Positions 30,119-37,950 of a DNA stretch of 37,950 bases are shown here, one piece after another; within the stretch, counting starts at the first letter, position 1, and the number at the start of each line of letters is the position of its first letter. Position numbers and translations under genes: made by a program. The stretch is from assembly GCF_004768545.1 (NCBI RefSeq), contig NZ_CP038638.1, positions 1 through 37,950 of the forward strand. The letters are read 5' to 3'. This DNA comes from Cupriavidus oxalaticus (GTDB lineage Bacteria > Pseudomonadota > Gammaproteobacteria > Burkholderiales > Burkholderiaceae). The notes under the pieces were generated by a model. It saw nothing but the letters and a program-made list of their open reading frames with translations, did no database searches and had not been told where the DNA came from.

Positions 30119-30705
30119 CATCTATGCAAGGGACGGCCAATCGCGTCGGCGGCATGATCGGCCGCTGCGTGGTGGCGCTGGTGGATTCCGCGCGCAAGCT
30201 GCAGGCGCTGCAGCTGCGGCTGACCGCTGGCGAGACCAAGGACGGCGTCGAGCACTTCGAGCCCTACGGCTACACCAGCTGCCCGCTTCCCGGTGCGGAG
30301 GGCATCGTCGCCTTTCCGGGTGGCGATCGCTCCCACGCGGTGGCGCTGGTGATTGGCGACAGGCGCTTCCGCCTGAGCGGATTGAAGCCGGGCGAGGTGG
30401 CGCTCTACACCGACGAGGGAGATTCGCTGGTGTTCAAGCGCGGGCGCATTGCCGAGCTGAATACCGGAACCTTCGTGGTCAACGCGGAGGAGAAGGTGCA
30501 GTTCAACACGCCGCTGGTGGAGGCCTCCGACGAGGTGCTGGCCAAGGGGAAAATGACGGGGCAGGGCGGGCTCGCGATCTCCGGTGGGAGTGGTGCCTCG
30601 GTGGCGGGTGACATCAACGCCACCGGCGAAATCAACTCCGGCGAGACCAGTCTGGATCACCACCAGCACGACGAGACCGGCTCGCGCACATCGGAGCCGG
30701 TATGA
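30115..30705 (+). CDS. baseplate spike protein (Mu gp45/V-like)
   Basis: The 196-residue product has an N-terminal OB-fold region (MIGRCVVALVDSARKLQALQLRL, EHFEPYGYTSCPLPGAEGIVAFPGGDRSH) and a beta-helical C-terminal part ending HHQHDETG, the metal-binding HxH tip of membrane-piercing spikes. It is the needle for outer-membrane penetration. Confidence 0.92.
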   Translation: MTSMQGTANRVGGMIGRCVVALVDSARKLQALQLRLTAGETKDGVEHFEPYGYTSCPLPGAEGIVAFPGGDRSHAVALVIGDRRFRLSGLKPGEVALYTDEGDSLVFKRGRIAELNTGTFVVNAEEKVQFNTPLVEASDEVLAKGKMTGQGGLAISGGSGASVAGDINATGEINSGETSLDHHQHDETGSRTSEPV

Positions 30706-31100
30706 CGACGAACGACAACCGCGAATCCATGCTGCAGCGCGCGGTGGTGATCAGCCTCTTCACCTGGCGCCGGGCCGAGTCCAGCGATCGCCTGGATGAC
30801 GACGAGCGCATGGGCTGGTGGGGCGATAGCTACCCGACGCTGGCCAATGACCGTATCGGCTCCCGGCTCTGGCTGCTGCGCCGGGAAAAGATCACCCGTG
30901 AAACCCTGCTGCGCGCCGAGGAATACGCGCGCGAGGCGCTGCAATGGCTGCTTGACGATGGGCTCGCCGCGGCCATCGACGTGCAGCTGCAGCGCGTCGA
31001 CAACGCCCGCGTCAACCTCCGCGTGACGCTTACCTATGCCGCCGGGAGCCAGCTCACGGTGCCCTTTGACGATTTCTGGCAGGTGCTCAATGCCGTTTGA
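30702..31100 (+). CDS. baseplate protein GP46 (Mu gp46-like)
   Basis: The 132-residue product contains QRAVVISLFTWRRAESSDRLDDDERMGWWGDSYP and LWLLRREKITRETLLRAEEYAREALQWLLDDGLAAAIDV, the typical GP46 blocks. It is the wedge partner of the J-like protein. ATGA with the spike gene; 11-base overlap with the next. Confidence 0.92.
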   Translation: MTTNDNRESMLQRAVVISLFTWRRAESSDRLDDDERMGWWGDSYPTLANDRIGSRLWLLRREKITRETLLRAEEYAREALQWLLDDGLAAAIDVQLQRVDNARVNLRVTLTYAAGSQLTVPFDDFWQVLNAV

Positions 31101-32139
31101 ACTTCCTACGCTTCCCAAGCTGATCGAGCGCGCCGATGCGGACCTGTCGTCCAAGTCGCAGGACGCGTTACGCCGAAGCGATCAGCAGGCGCTCACGCGG
31201 GTGCATAGCGGTGCGACCTTCGGCCTGTATGGCTACCTCGGGTGGGTGGCGCGGCAGATCCTGCCCGACACCTGCGACGACGACATGGTGCTGCGCTACG
31301 CGGCGCTGCGCCTGAAAAACGGCCGGCTGGCTGCGGTCAGCGCGGCGGGTACGGTGCGCTGCACCGGCCAGGTCGGCAGCGTGGTCGACGTGGGCGTGCT
31401 GATGCAGACCAATAACGGGCGGCGCTACCAGGTGACCGAGGCCGCCACGCTCGGCGTCGATGGCGCGGTGGTCAAGGTGCAGGCGGTGGAGGCCGGCACG
31501 GACGGCAACCTGACGGCCGGCACCGTGCTGACGATGGTCTCTCCCGTGCTGGGCGTCGCGGACCAGGTGACGGTGCTGGCGCCGGGCCTCACGGGTGGCA
31601 CGCCGCAGGAATCCATCGAGGGACTGCGCCAGCGAGTGCTGCGCTCCTACCAGGTGGTGCCGCAGGGTGGATCGGCCTCGGACTACGTGACCTGGGCGCT
31701 GGAGGTGCCGGGCGTCACGCGCGCCTGGTGCCTGTCCAACTACATCGGGCGCGGCACGGTCGGCGTGCTGTTCGTGCGCGATGGCGATGCCGATCCGATC
31801 CCCGACGCGCTGGCCGTGGCCTCGGTCCAGGCGCATATCGACGAGGTGCGGCCAGTCACCGCGCTGGAGGCCTTCGTGGTGGCGCCGCAACCGCATGCCA
31901 TCCACTACCAGCTGCGCGTCACGCCGGACACCACGGCGGTACGCGAGGCGGTCGAGGCCAATCTGCGGGCGCTGCATGCCCGTGGCACCGAGCCGGGCGC
32001 GACGCTGTTGCGCACGCACATGGATGAGGCAATCAGCCTGGCCGAGGGCGAGACCGATCACGAGCTGCTGTCGCCGGCGGCTGACGTGACCGTGGGTCGC
32101 ACTGAGCTGCCGGTATTCGGGAGCGTCGCATGGCTGTGA
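31090..32139 (+). CDS. baseplate wedge protein J-like (Mu gp47-like)
   Basis: The start at 31090 (MPFELPTLPKLIERADADL) is chosen over the ORF opening 18 codons upstream. The 349 residues include LGYLGWVARQILPDTCDDDMVLRYAALR-type start, GTPQESIEGLRQRVLRSYQVVPQGGSASDYVTWALEVPGV and DEAISLAEGETDHELLSP, the baseplate J signature. It connects hub and fibres. Confidence 0.93.
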   Translation: MPFELPTLPKLIERADADLSSKSQDALRRSDQQALTRVHSGATFGLYGYLGWVARQILPDTCDDDMVLRYAALRLKNGRLAAVSAAGTVRCTGQVGSVVDVGVLMQTNNGRRYQVTEAATLGVDGAVVKVQAVEAGTDGNLTAGTVLTMVSPVLGVADQVTVLAPGLTGGTPQESIEGLRQRVLRSYQVVPQGGSASDYVTWALEVPGVTRAWCLSNYIGRGTVGVLFVRDGDADPIPDALAVASVQAHIDEVRPVTALEAFVVAPQPHAIHYQLRVTPDTTAVREAVEANLRALHARGTEPGATLLRTHMDEAISLAEGETDHELLSPAADVTVGRTELPVFGSVAWL

Positions 32140-32798
32140 GGACGGAGGCCGAGTACCTGCAGGCGCTGGCCTCGCTGCTGCCGCCGGGGCCGGCGTGGTC
32201 GGAAGACCAGGCGGCGGCGGTGCATGCCGTGCTGGCGGGCCTGGCGCCGGAGTTTGCCCGCATGGACGCGCGTGCCGACGACTTGCTGCGCGAGGCCGAT
32301 CCTGCGGGCGTCACCGAGCTGGTCCCGGACTGGGAGCGGGTCATGCAGCTGCCGGACCCGTGCTTTGGCAACGCGCCGACCTTTCTCGATCGGCAGGCGG
32401 CGGTGCGGGACCGGCTGGGGGCGTCGGGTGGCCAGTCCCGGGGCTACTTCAAGGGGGTGGCGGCGCGGCTTGGCTTCGACGTGGAGATCCAGGAGAACCG
32501 GCCGCTGCGCACGGGGATCGGGCGAATCGGCGAGCGGCTGTGTTCGCGCGACATGTCCTTTGTCTGGCATGTCATCGAGAAGCCGCCGGCCGGGCCTGCA
32601 TTGCCTGACATGGATGCCGTCTACGCGGCGCGTGCGGCAATCGAGTGCGTGTTTGGCCGGTTCAAGCCGGCGCATACCGAGGTACGTTTTCACTACGTCG
32701 ACTACCTGATGGATCAGGGTCGCACGGTCTTCTTCACCACCGAAGACGGCACGCCATTGGCCATCGAAATTTTCGGAAGAGACGATGCATCGAATTGA
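32130..32798 (+). CDS. baseplate protein (DUF2313, Mu gp48-like)
   Basis: The 222-residue product contains EYLQALASLLPPGPAWSEDQAAAVHAVLAGLAPEFARMDARADDLLREADPAGVTELVPDWERVMQLPD, the clear signature of DUF2313/YmfQ tail proteins placed between the J-like protein and fibres. Overlaps both neighbours by 10-14 bases. Confidence 0.92.
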   Translation: MAVRTEAEYLQALASLLPPGPAWSEDQAAAVHAVLAGLAPEFARMDARADDLLREADPAGVTELVPDWERVMQLPDPCFGNAPTFLDRQAAVRDRLGASGGQSRGYFKGVAARLGFDVEIQENRPLRTGIGRIGERLCSRDMSFVWHVIEKPPAGPALPDMDAVYAARAAIECVFGRFKPAHTEVRFHYVDYLMDQGRTVFFTTEDGTPLAIEIFGRDDASN

Positions 32799-33597
32799 CA
32801 CAATTGACGCGGTGGATACAATGCCGCCGCCGGCGGCGCTCGGCACCCCGGGCTTCTATTCGGACGGCGATGTGGAGACCGGCCGGCGCGGCACGGTGAT
32901 GTCGGCGGATGCGCTCAATGCCGTGCAGGAAGAGATCTGCGGCGTGATTGAGGGCGTGGGCATGCCGCTCGATAAGCAGGACAACGGCCAGCTGTTGGTG
33001 GCGATCCAGTCGATGGTCCAGTCGATGATCGACGACCAGCGCGTGGGGGAGGTGTTCTGGTGGCCATATGACACCGAGCCGGATGGGCGCGCGGTGCGGG
33101 TCTATGGTCAGGCGGTGGGGCGCACCGGGCTGTTTGCCAAGCTGTTTGCAAAGTCGGGGACGAAGTACGGTGCCGGCGATGGGGTCAATACCTTCAACCT
33201 GCCGGATCCACGGAAGTACTTCCCGCGCGTCTGGGATGACCGCGAGGCGCGCGCAATCGGCTCCATGCAGGCCGATCAGAACAAGGCGCACGGCCACACC
33301 GGGGCAGTTGGCCAGGGTGGTGCGCATGCGGCAACCGAGACCGGGGATGCGGGTGCGCACGACCACACGGTGCAGACGGTGGTGGCGGCGACGAATCCAG
33401 ACACGCAGGGCGCAGCGGATGGGGCGTCCAACGTGGATGTCACGCACCTCGAAGCGGTGACGACCAGTCCGGCGCCTAACCATCGGCATTCCGTGCCCGC
33501 GGTGCCTTCGCACGATCACCCGCTCACCATCGACCCGAGCGGTGGTGAGGAGGCGCGGCCGATGAATATTGCCTGGCCGCTTTACATTCGTTACTGA
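32785..33597 (+). CDS. tail fibre protein with His-rich collar-like region
   Basis: The 270-residue product has GFYSDGDVETGRRGTVMSADALNAVQEEICGVIEGVGMPLDKQDNGQLLVAIQSM, the common start of tail fibres. A middle block (GEVFWWPYDTEPDGRAVRVYGQAVGRTGLFAKLFAKSGTKYGAGDGVNTFNLPDPRKYFPRVWDD) follows, then a His-rich C-terminus (HGHTG, HDHT, NHRHS, SHDH). HxH repeats bind metal ions along trimeric fibre tips, so this is a likely receptor-contacting fibre. Confidence 0.85.
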   Translation: MHRIDTIDAVDTMPPPAALGTPGFYSDGDVETGRRGTVMSADALNAVQEEICGVIEGVGMPLDKQDNGQLLVAIQSMVQSMIDDQRVGEVFWWPYDTEPDGRAVRVYGQAVGRTGLFAKLFAKSGTKYGAGDGVNTFNLPDPRKYFPRVWDDREARAIGSMQADQNKAHGHTGAVGQGGAHAATETGDAGAHDHTVQTVVAATNPDTQGAADGASNVDVTHLEAVTTSPAPNHRHSVPAVPSHDHPLTIDPSGGEEARPMNIAWPLYIRY

Positions 33598-33606
33598 AGG
33601 AAAACA

Positions 33607-35835
33607 ATGACAGGGGTTATCAAGGTATCGGAACTGCCGGGCGCAGATCCATTGACGGGCGGTGAGCTGTTCCTTGGGGTGCAGGATGGGGAGTCCGTCA
33701 AGATCGAGGGCCGGATGCTGGGTGACATTCCGGCGTTGGCGAGCCGAGTCAGCGAGGCCGGCATGCATGCCGATGTCGCGGAGGCGGCCAGGGATGCTGC
33801 GCTCATCCAGTCCGGGGTGTATCCGGATGAGCCGACCGGCCGCGCCGCGGTGGCCGACGGGCAGGCATTCAAGGTTCAGGGCGACGGCGCTGCGGTGGCC
33901 GCGTATGAATATCGACGAATGAATGCTTCGTCTTCGACCCTGATCGCGACGTATCCCGCCAAGGGGTATATCGACGGGTTGGGCATGGAGGTCAGCAGCG
34001 ACTACAGGCAGACCAGTGGCGACGACTTTGGCCAGCTCGTTCAGTCCGTTCTGGACGAGGGGGGAAACCTGTCGCACGGCGTCAATGCGGACGGCGATTT
34101 GATCGCGCCGCGCATGCGGGGCCTTAGCGTCGCCTTGCGCGAGCTGCTGCACGAAGCGGGCGCCGTCGACACCTATGACCACCAGTTCGCCATCGTTGAC
34201 GAAGGCGACAACGTCGCGCTGGGCGTGGTGGATGGCAAGCTGCGCGGCTTCTTTGATGCGCTGAAGGCCACCACCTCCACGGTTGAGGGGGATAGTTACA
34301 ACTACTCCCTGGCGATTGTGGACGAGAGCGACAACGTGCTGTTCGGCGTGCTCCATAGCGGCTCGGTGGTCGGGGCGTTCAACCTGGGTAGCCTGGCTGA
34401 CACGCAGGCAGATCTGCTTGCCCGAGCCGATCAGAAGAACAAGGCGTTCACGGCGGCCGTCATGTCGCGCGACGTGCAGACGGTGCAGCGCCCGACCTGC
34501 AAGTACAACGTGAAGTTCGTCTATGGCCAGAGCTTGGGCCAGGGCGACGAAACGTGGCCGGCGCTGTCTCGCGCCAACCGCTACGGCAACCTGATGCTGG
34601 GTGGCAACGTGATGGGTAGCGTCGACGGCGCGGTGTACACGCCCTTTGGGTCCGCCACCCTCCAGCCGCTGGCCGCGCAGACCGTCAACGGTGCGACCCA
34701 GTATGACGCGGCCGGCGAGGCAGCTCTGGCGCCCGGCAATGGCTCTCGCGGCGAGCCGGTCAATCACGGGTGGGTCAACGGGGCAAAGTTCCTGCTGAAT
34801 CAGCGCTTTCTGATGGACAACGACCCCTCGCGCCTGTTCGTGAGCGTCAATATCGCCAAGTCTGGCGTCACCATCGGGCAGCTTGCCAAGGGGCACACCG
34901 AGGGGCCGACCGAGTACTACGGCAAGTACACGACGGCGCTTTCGCTGCTGGCCACGGCGCGCGGCTCGGATGCCTGGTGCGTGGATGGCATCGCCTTCAT
35001 GCAGGGCGAGTACGACTATTCGACGGCCCAAGGGAGCCTGAACAGCACCTACGCCGCGTACAAGGCCAAGCTGACGCAGCTGTGTGCGGACATGCAGGCC
35101 GATGCCAAGACGGCCACCGGCCAGGTGTTGCCGCCGGCCTTCCTGACGTACCAGACCGGCGCCGCCTATACCCGTGATGTGGACGGCGATGGCGTCGAGG
35201 GTCTGCACGTCGGTATGGCGCAGCTGGACTTTGCCATTGCCAGCAAGGCCGCCTGGATGGTGGGCCCGGTGTACCCGTACACCGACAAGGGTGGCCACCT
35301 GGATTCCAACGGCTCGCGCTGGTTTGGGCACCAGATTGCCAAGGTCTGGAACCGTGTCGCGGTCGAGGGCAAGGGCTGGCAACCCGTGCGGCCGGTCAAG
35401 CTGTGGAAGGGCGACGCGCGCACGATCTTTATCGGCTATCACGTTCCGCATCCGCCGCTGGCCTTCGATTCGCCCTATGTGGTGTCTGCTGCCGCGGACT
35501 ACGCCGCCAAGGGCTTCCGGGTGAAGGACACCACCGGCGGGGTGGCCATCACCAATGTGGAGATCGTGGCTGACACGATCATCAAGATCACGCTGGGCCG
35601 CGATCTGACTGGCGCCGATGCCGACATTAAGGTCTGGTACGCCGGACAGACCAGCCACAACGGCAACGGCAATGTGCGTGACAGTGACCCGTCGGTGGCC
35701 ATCGACAACTACGTCTATGAGCCTGAGCGCGGCATGTACGCCGCGGCCAATATCCCGGCGCTCGTCGACCAGCCGTATCCGCTGCACAACTGGAGTGTGG
35801 CCTTTTATTACTCGCTTACCTATTCGGAGATCTGA
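33607..35835 (+). CDS. large tail fibre/spike with SGNH-esterase-like domain
   Basis: The 742 residues read in parts. An N-terminal anchor (IKVSELPGADPLTGGELFLGVQDGESVKI) is followed by a stalk containing a duplicated unit (AIVDEGDNVALGVV about 34186-34230, AIVDESDNVLFGVL about 34312-34353). A domain from about residue 300 has GQSLGQG (Ser 309), VSVNIAKSGVTIG, FMQGEYDY (467-468) and DKGGHLDSNGSRWFG (His 564), the order of SGNH/sialate-acetylesterase-type hydrolases. A beta-rich C-terminus follows. It probably removes acetyl groups from, or binds, surface polysaccharide. Enzyme class is inferred from motifs. Confidence 0.75.
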   Translation: MTGVIKVSELPGADPLTGGELFLGVQDGESVKIEGRMLGDIPALASRVSEAGMHADVAEAARDAALIQSGVYPDEPTGRAAVADGQAFKVQGDGAAVAAYEYRRMNASSSTLIATYPAKGYIDGLGMEVSSDYRQTSGDDFGQLVQSVLDEGGNLSHGVNADGDLIAPRMRGLSVALRELLHEAGAVDTYDHQFAIVDEGDNVALGVVDGKLRGFFDALKATTSTVEGDSYNYSLAIVDESDNVLFGVLHSGSVVGAFNLGSLADTQADLLARADQKNKAFTAAVMSRDVQTVQRPTCKYNVKFVYGQSLGQGDETWPALSRANRYGNLMLGGNVMGSVDGAVYTPFGSATLQPLAAQTVNGATQYDAAGEAALAPGNGSRGEPVNHGWVNGAKFLLNQRFLMDNDPSRLFVSVNIAKSGVTIGQLAKGHTEGPTEYYGKYTTALSLLATARGSDAWCVDGIAFMQGEYDYSTAQGSLNSTYAAYKAKLTQLCADMQADAKTATGQVLPPAFLTYQTGAAYTRDVDGDGVEGLHVGMAQLDFAIASKAAWMVGPVYPYTDKGGHLDSNGSRWFGHQIAKVWNRVAVEGKGWQPVRPVKLWKGDARTIFIGYHVPHPPLAFDSPYVVSAAADYAAKGFRVKDTTGGVAITNVEIVADTIIKITLGRDLTGADADIKVWYAGQTSHNGNGNVRDSDPSVAIDNYVYEPERGMYAAANIPALVDQPYPLHNWSVAFYYSLTYSEI

Positions 35836-35840
35836 GAATC

Positions 35841-36668
35841 ATGAGCTTGATCATTCGCGTCAAGGGCGCCAACTTCGCCAACACCGACCGCCCCAAACTG
35901 GCCCCGTATCGCTACGGATTCCCGCGTACGAACATGGTCGCGCTTCACCTGATGGAGGAGGGCGCCAACGATGTGCAGCACGCCGGCTCGTTCCTGGATT
36001 CCTCGGGCAATAACAATCATGCGACGCTGAAATCCGGCTGGACGCAGCCGACCAAGCGCAGCCAGGGCATGGAGTTGGCTGCGGGCGGCGCGGCCGTCCT
36101 GGCGCCGTACACCTTCGGCTCCAAGTTCACTTTCATCGTTGCTGTGAAAGGCCCGGCCGAGCCGACGCCGGCTGCGACGCGATACCCGTTTCAGTTTGGT
36201 CCGGCGCAATGCGTGCCGGCCAGCCCGGCGCTTGGGGCGGTGAACACCGCAGACCCTGGCTCCACGTTCGTGAACTGCGAGCACAAGACGGACGGTCTGT
36301 CCAACTTTGCCCTGTTCAACACGAACGGTTTCGCTGGTGGGACTACCCGCCGGGCCATCCAGCCGTCTGCCGCTGGCCGCATTAACACCCCCATTCTGAT
36401 CGGTGTGACCTACGACTCGGTGACGGGCGTTTGTGTCGCCAAGTCCGGTAGCAGCACCGTGACCTGGACGCAGACGGGTCGCTTTGTTGCCACGGACCAG
36501 GTTTCCTTCGGATGGATTCCGTATTCGGCCAGTACGTCGCCCATTGCGGGCGGCAATCTCTATCTCGCTGGCATGTGGGCGGATAGTTCCGTTGCGCTGC
36601 TTGATGAAGTCCTGGGGGTGGCGCGTGCTCGGATCACCGCCCGCGGCGTGGCGCTGTCGAGCGACTAA
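35841..36668 (+). CDS. tail-associated LamG-like protein
   Basis: The 275 residues include LHLMEEGANDVQHAGSFLDSSGNNNHATLKSG, the entry motif (D-x-S-G-N-x-N-H-A) of LamG/concanavalin-type beta-sandwich domains, and beta-rich segments to the end (NTPILIGVTYDSVTGVCVAKSGSSTVTW, GGNLYLAGMWADSSVALLDEVLG). Such proteins bind glycans. It follows the large fibre by five bases, so it is probably a second adsorption protein or a fibre partner; there is no tfa-type chaperone gene. Confidence 0.65.
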   Translation: MSLIIRVKGANFANTDRPKLAPYRYGFPRTNMVALHLMEEGANDVQHAGSFLDSSGNNNHATLKSGWTQPTKRSQGMELAAGGAAVLAPYTFGSKFTFIVAVKGPAEPTPAATRYPFQFGPAQCVPASPALGAVNTADPGSTFVNCEHKTDGLSNFALFNTNGFAGGTTRRAIQPSAAGRINTPILIGVTYDSVTGVCVAKSGSSTVTWTQTGRFVATDQVSFGWIPYSASTSPIAGGNLYLAGMWADSSVALLDEVLGVARARITARGVALSSD

Positions 36669-36707
36669 TTGCCGGCGCTGCGAGACGCAGCAACACAACT
36701 CAACCGA

Positions 36708-36735
36708 AGCCCGCCTCTGTGCGGGCTTTTTCTTT
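36708..36735 (+). terminator. terminator before the lysis genes
   Basis: Stem AGCCCGC / GCGGGCT, loop CTCTGT, then TTTTTCTTT. It separates the tail and lysis parts of the late operon. Confidence 0.8.
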
Positions 36736-36748
36736 GGACGGGAGTCTG

Positions 36749-37390
36749 ATGGACAAGAGAACCTTTCGGGCCGCTGCAGGGATCAGCGAGGCGCTCGCGG
36801 ATCGCTGGTTTCCGCACGTCGACGCGGCGCTGTTCGAGTTCGGGATCCTGCGTCCCAATCGTGTCGCGGCGTGGGTGGCGCAGGTGGGTCACGAATCGCT
36901 GAGCTTTGAGCGGCTGCAGGAATCGTTCGACTACAAGCCGCAGGGGCTGATCGATACCTTCGGCAAGCGCATGCCGGCGGCGATCGCGGCCACGCTCGGG
37001 CGTCAGCCTGGTGAGCGTGTGGTGCCCGTCGAGCGGCAGCAGCGCATCGCCTCGATCGTCTACGCCGGCCGGTTTGGCAATGGCGACGCGGCGAGCGGTG
37101 ATGGCTGGCGCTTTGCCGGGCACGGGCTCAAGCAGATCACGTTCCGGGCGAATCATGAGGCATGTGGGCACGCCCTCGGTGTCGACCTGATTTCGCATCC
37201 GGAGCTGCTGACGACAGATGACGCGCTGGCCGCGCGCTCGGCGGCCTGGTTCTGGTACGCCAACGGTTGCAACCAGCTGGCTGACGCCGGCGACTTCAAG
37301 GGGCTTACGCGCCGGATCAACGGCGGTGAGATTGGCTTGGCCAAGCGAGAGGAGCGCTGGGAGCGGGCCAAGCAGTTCATCCACGACTGA
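36749..37390 (+). CDS. endolysin, GH19 (chitinase-like muramidase)
   Basis: The start at 36749 (MDKRTFRAAAGISEAL) has GGGAG upstream. The 213 residues carry the GH19 core VAQVGHESLSFERLQESFDY (catalytic Glu 49 and Glu 58) and GWRFAGHGLKQITFRANHEACG, then ARSAAWFWYANGCNQLADAGDFKGLTRRINGG. No signal or SAR segment, so release should depend on the holin encoded next. It cleaves peptidoglycan at the end of infection. Confidence 0.92.
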   Translation: MDKRTFRAAAGISEALADRWFPHVDAALFEFGILRPNRVAAWVAQVGHESLSFERLQESFDYKPQGLIDTFGKRMPAAIAATLGRQPGERVVPVERQQRIASIVYAGRFGNGDAASGDGWRFAGHGLKQITFRANHEACGHALGVDLISHPELLTTDDALAARSAAWFWYANGCNQLADAGDFKGLTRRINGGEIGLAKREERWERAKQFIHD

Positions 37391-37410
37391 TAAAGGAAAA
37401 AGGGGTCTCA

Positions 37411-37707
37411 ATGCAGGATCACGAAAGGAATCTCTACATGCTGCTGGTGATGGGTGCTCTCATCGGGCTCGGCAAGCTGCTGGTCAGCGACGACCCGATC
37501 ACGCTGCGGTTGATCCTCGGGCGGGCCGTGCTGGGGGCGGCCACCTCGATGGTGGCCGGTGTCGGGCTGATGCAGTTCCCGGGCATGCCGCCCATGGCGC
37601 TGTACGGCGTCGGCTGCGCGCTCGGCATCGTGGGCTCTCAGTACCTGGAGGTTTGGCTCAAGCGCTGGATGAGCCGGCAAGGGGGTGCCCGTGGCAAGCG
37701 TACTTAA
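37411..37707 (+). CDS. holin (LydA-like), three membrane segments
   Basis: The 98-residue product has three hydrophobic segments (about 8-25, 36-56, 60-82) and a basic C-terminus (RWMSRQGGARGKRT), the layout of the phage holin family that includes P1 LydA. It starts 20 bases after the endolysin stop behind AAAGG and overlaps the i-spanin start by 17 bases. It times the opening of the inner membrane. Confidence 0.85.
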   Translation: MQDHERNLYMLLVMGALIGLGKLLVSDDPITLRLILGRAVLGAATSMVAGVGLMQFPGMPPMALYGVGCALGIVGSQYLEVWLKRWMSRQGGARGKRT

Positions 37708-37950
37708 GGGCGTCGTGGCGGCGCTGGGTGGCTGGAAGGGCTACGCCATGGTGTTCGCGTTTGGGGCTTTGCTGGCTGGCGCCGGCGTTTGGAACTGGCA
37801 GGCGAATGCCTATGAGCGCCAGCTGTCCGAGCGCGGCCGCGAGCTGGCCGAGCTGCGCGCGACGCATGCCGGCGAGCTGGCGGCCGCCGCCGACCTGGCG
37901 CGTGACTGGCAGGGGCGCTACCGCGAGTCGGAGCGCAATGCGGGGCTGGC
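37691..37950 (+). CDS. Rz: i-spanin (Rz-like), N-terminal part; continues at base 1
   Basis: GTG at 37691, out of frame with the holin end. The product has one membrane segment near the N-terminus (GYAMVFAFGALLAGAGVW) and a long charged coiled coil (YERQLSERGRELAELRATHAGELAAAADLARDW). It runs off the window with two bases left over and continues exactly in frame at bases 1-118. It pairs with the o-spanin at 39-321. Confidence 0.85.
   Translation, partial: MASVLKGVVAALGGWKGYAMVFAFGALLAGAGVWNWQANAYERQLSERGRELAELRATHAGELAAAADLARDWQGRYRESERNAGL

Noticed and set aside
1..37950. CRISPR arrays, tRNA or rRNA genes, insertion sequences, toxin-antitoxin pair, hybrid telomere sites
   Set aside because: No regular repeat-spacer pattern, cloverleaf, transposase or protelomerase reading frame was seen by eye.

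Overview
The window reads as a complete circular genome of a temperate tailed phage that lives as a plasmid (a phage-plasmid), linearised inside a lysis gene. The last 260 bases hold the 5' part of an i-spanin (Rz-like) gene. Bases 1-118 hold its 3' part in exactly the matching frame, so the two window ends join into one ORF of 125 residues. DNA is GC-rich. GH19 endolysin, two-part spanins (outer-membrane lysis) and KfrA/RepA/ParAB plasmid genes point to a Gram-negative host, probably a beta- or gammaproteobacterium; the genus cannot be read from the sequence. I found no integrase, transposase or telomere resolvase.

Layout. 1-540: end of the spanin pair and one small leftward gene. 541-3900: plasmid maintenance, comprising a kfrA-like gene broken by about seven single-base indels, a leftward repA, and an origin with six CCCCCAC-type iterons, DnaA-box-like sites and a Rep operator. 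3876-5715: parB-parA, flanked by two identical 25-bp palindromes. 5738-10211: a tightly packed leftward early operon of twelve mostly unrecognised genes, many joined by ATGA overlaps, including two tiny membrane-protein genes. 10212-12103: the immunity region, with an extra HTH regulator, a leftward S24 (CI-like) repressor, a YdaS/Cro-like gene, and left and right operators sharing one core. 12238-14589: rightward early genes (CII-like, unknown, O-like replication protein, Q-like antiterminator). 14578-14678: a late promoter followed by a terminator, in the lambda pR'-tR' arrangement. 14823-15401: HNH endonuclease and the probable cos region.

15402-22755 is an HK97-type head module (terS, terL, portal, S49 protease, HK97-fold capsid, connector, adaptor, gp10-like). 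22807-32798 is a Mu-type contractile tail module (gp37 to gp48 order, including a -1 frameshifted chaperone pair). HK97-like head plus Mu-like tail is the arrangement known from phage SfV. 32785-36668 holds the host-recognition proteins, including a large tail protein with an SGNH-esterase-like domain. 36749-37950 is lysis: GH19 endolysin, holin, i-spanin with nested o-spanin.

How it works together (inference): as a lysogen the element replicates from the iteron origin with RepA, is partitioned by ParAB, and is held silent by the S24 repressor acting at both operator regions. On induction, repressor self-cleavage opens the leftward and rightward early promoters. The O-like protein supports lytic replication and Q opens the late operon. 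Head and tail are built, DNA is cut at cos, and the lysis cassette ends the cycle. Frame-breaking indels cluster in bases 75-1460, which may reflect sequence error near the contig end rather than gene decay.
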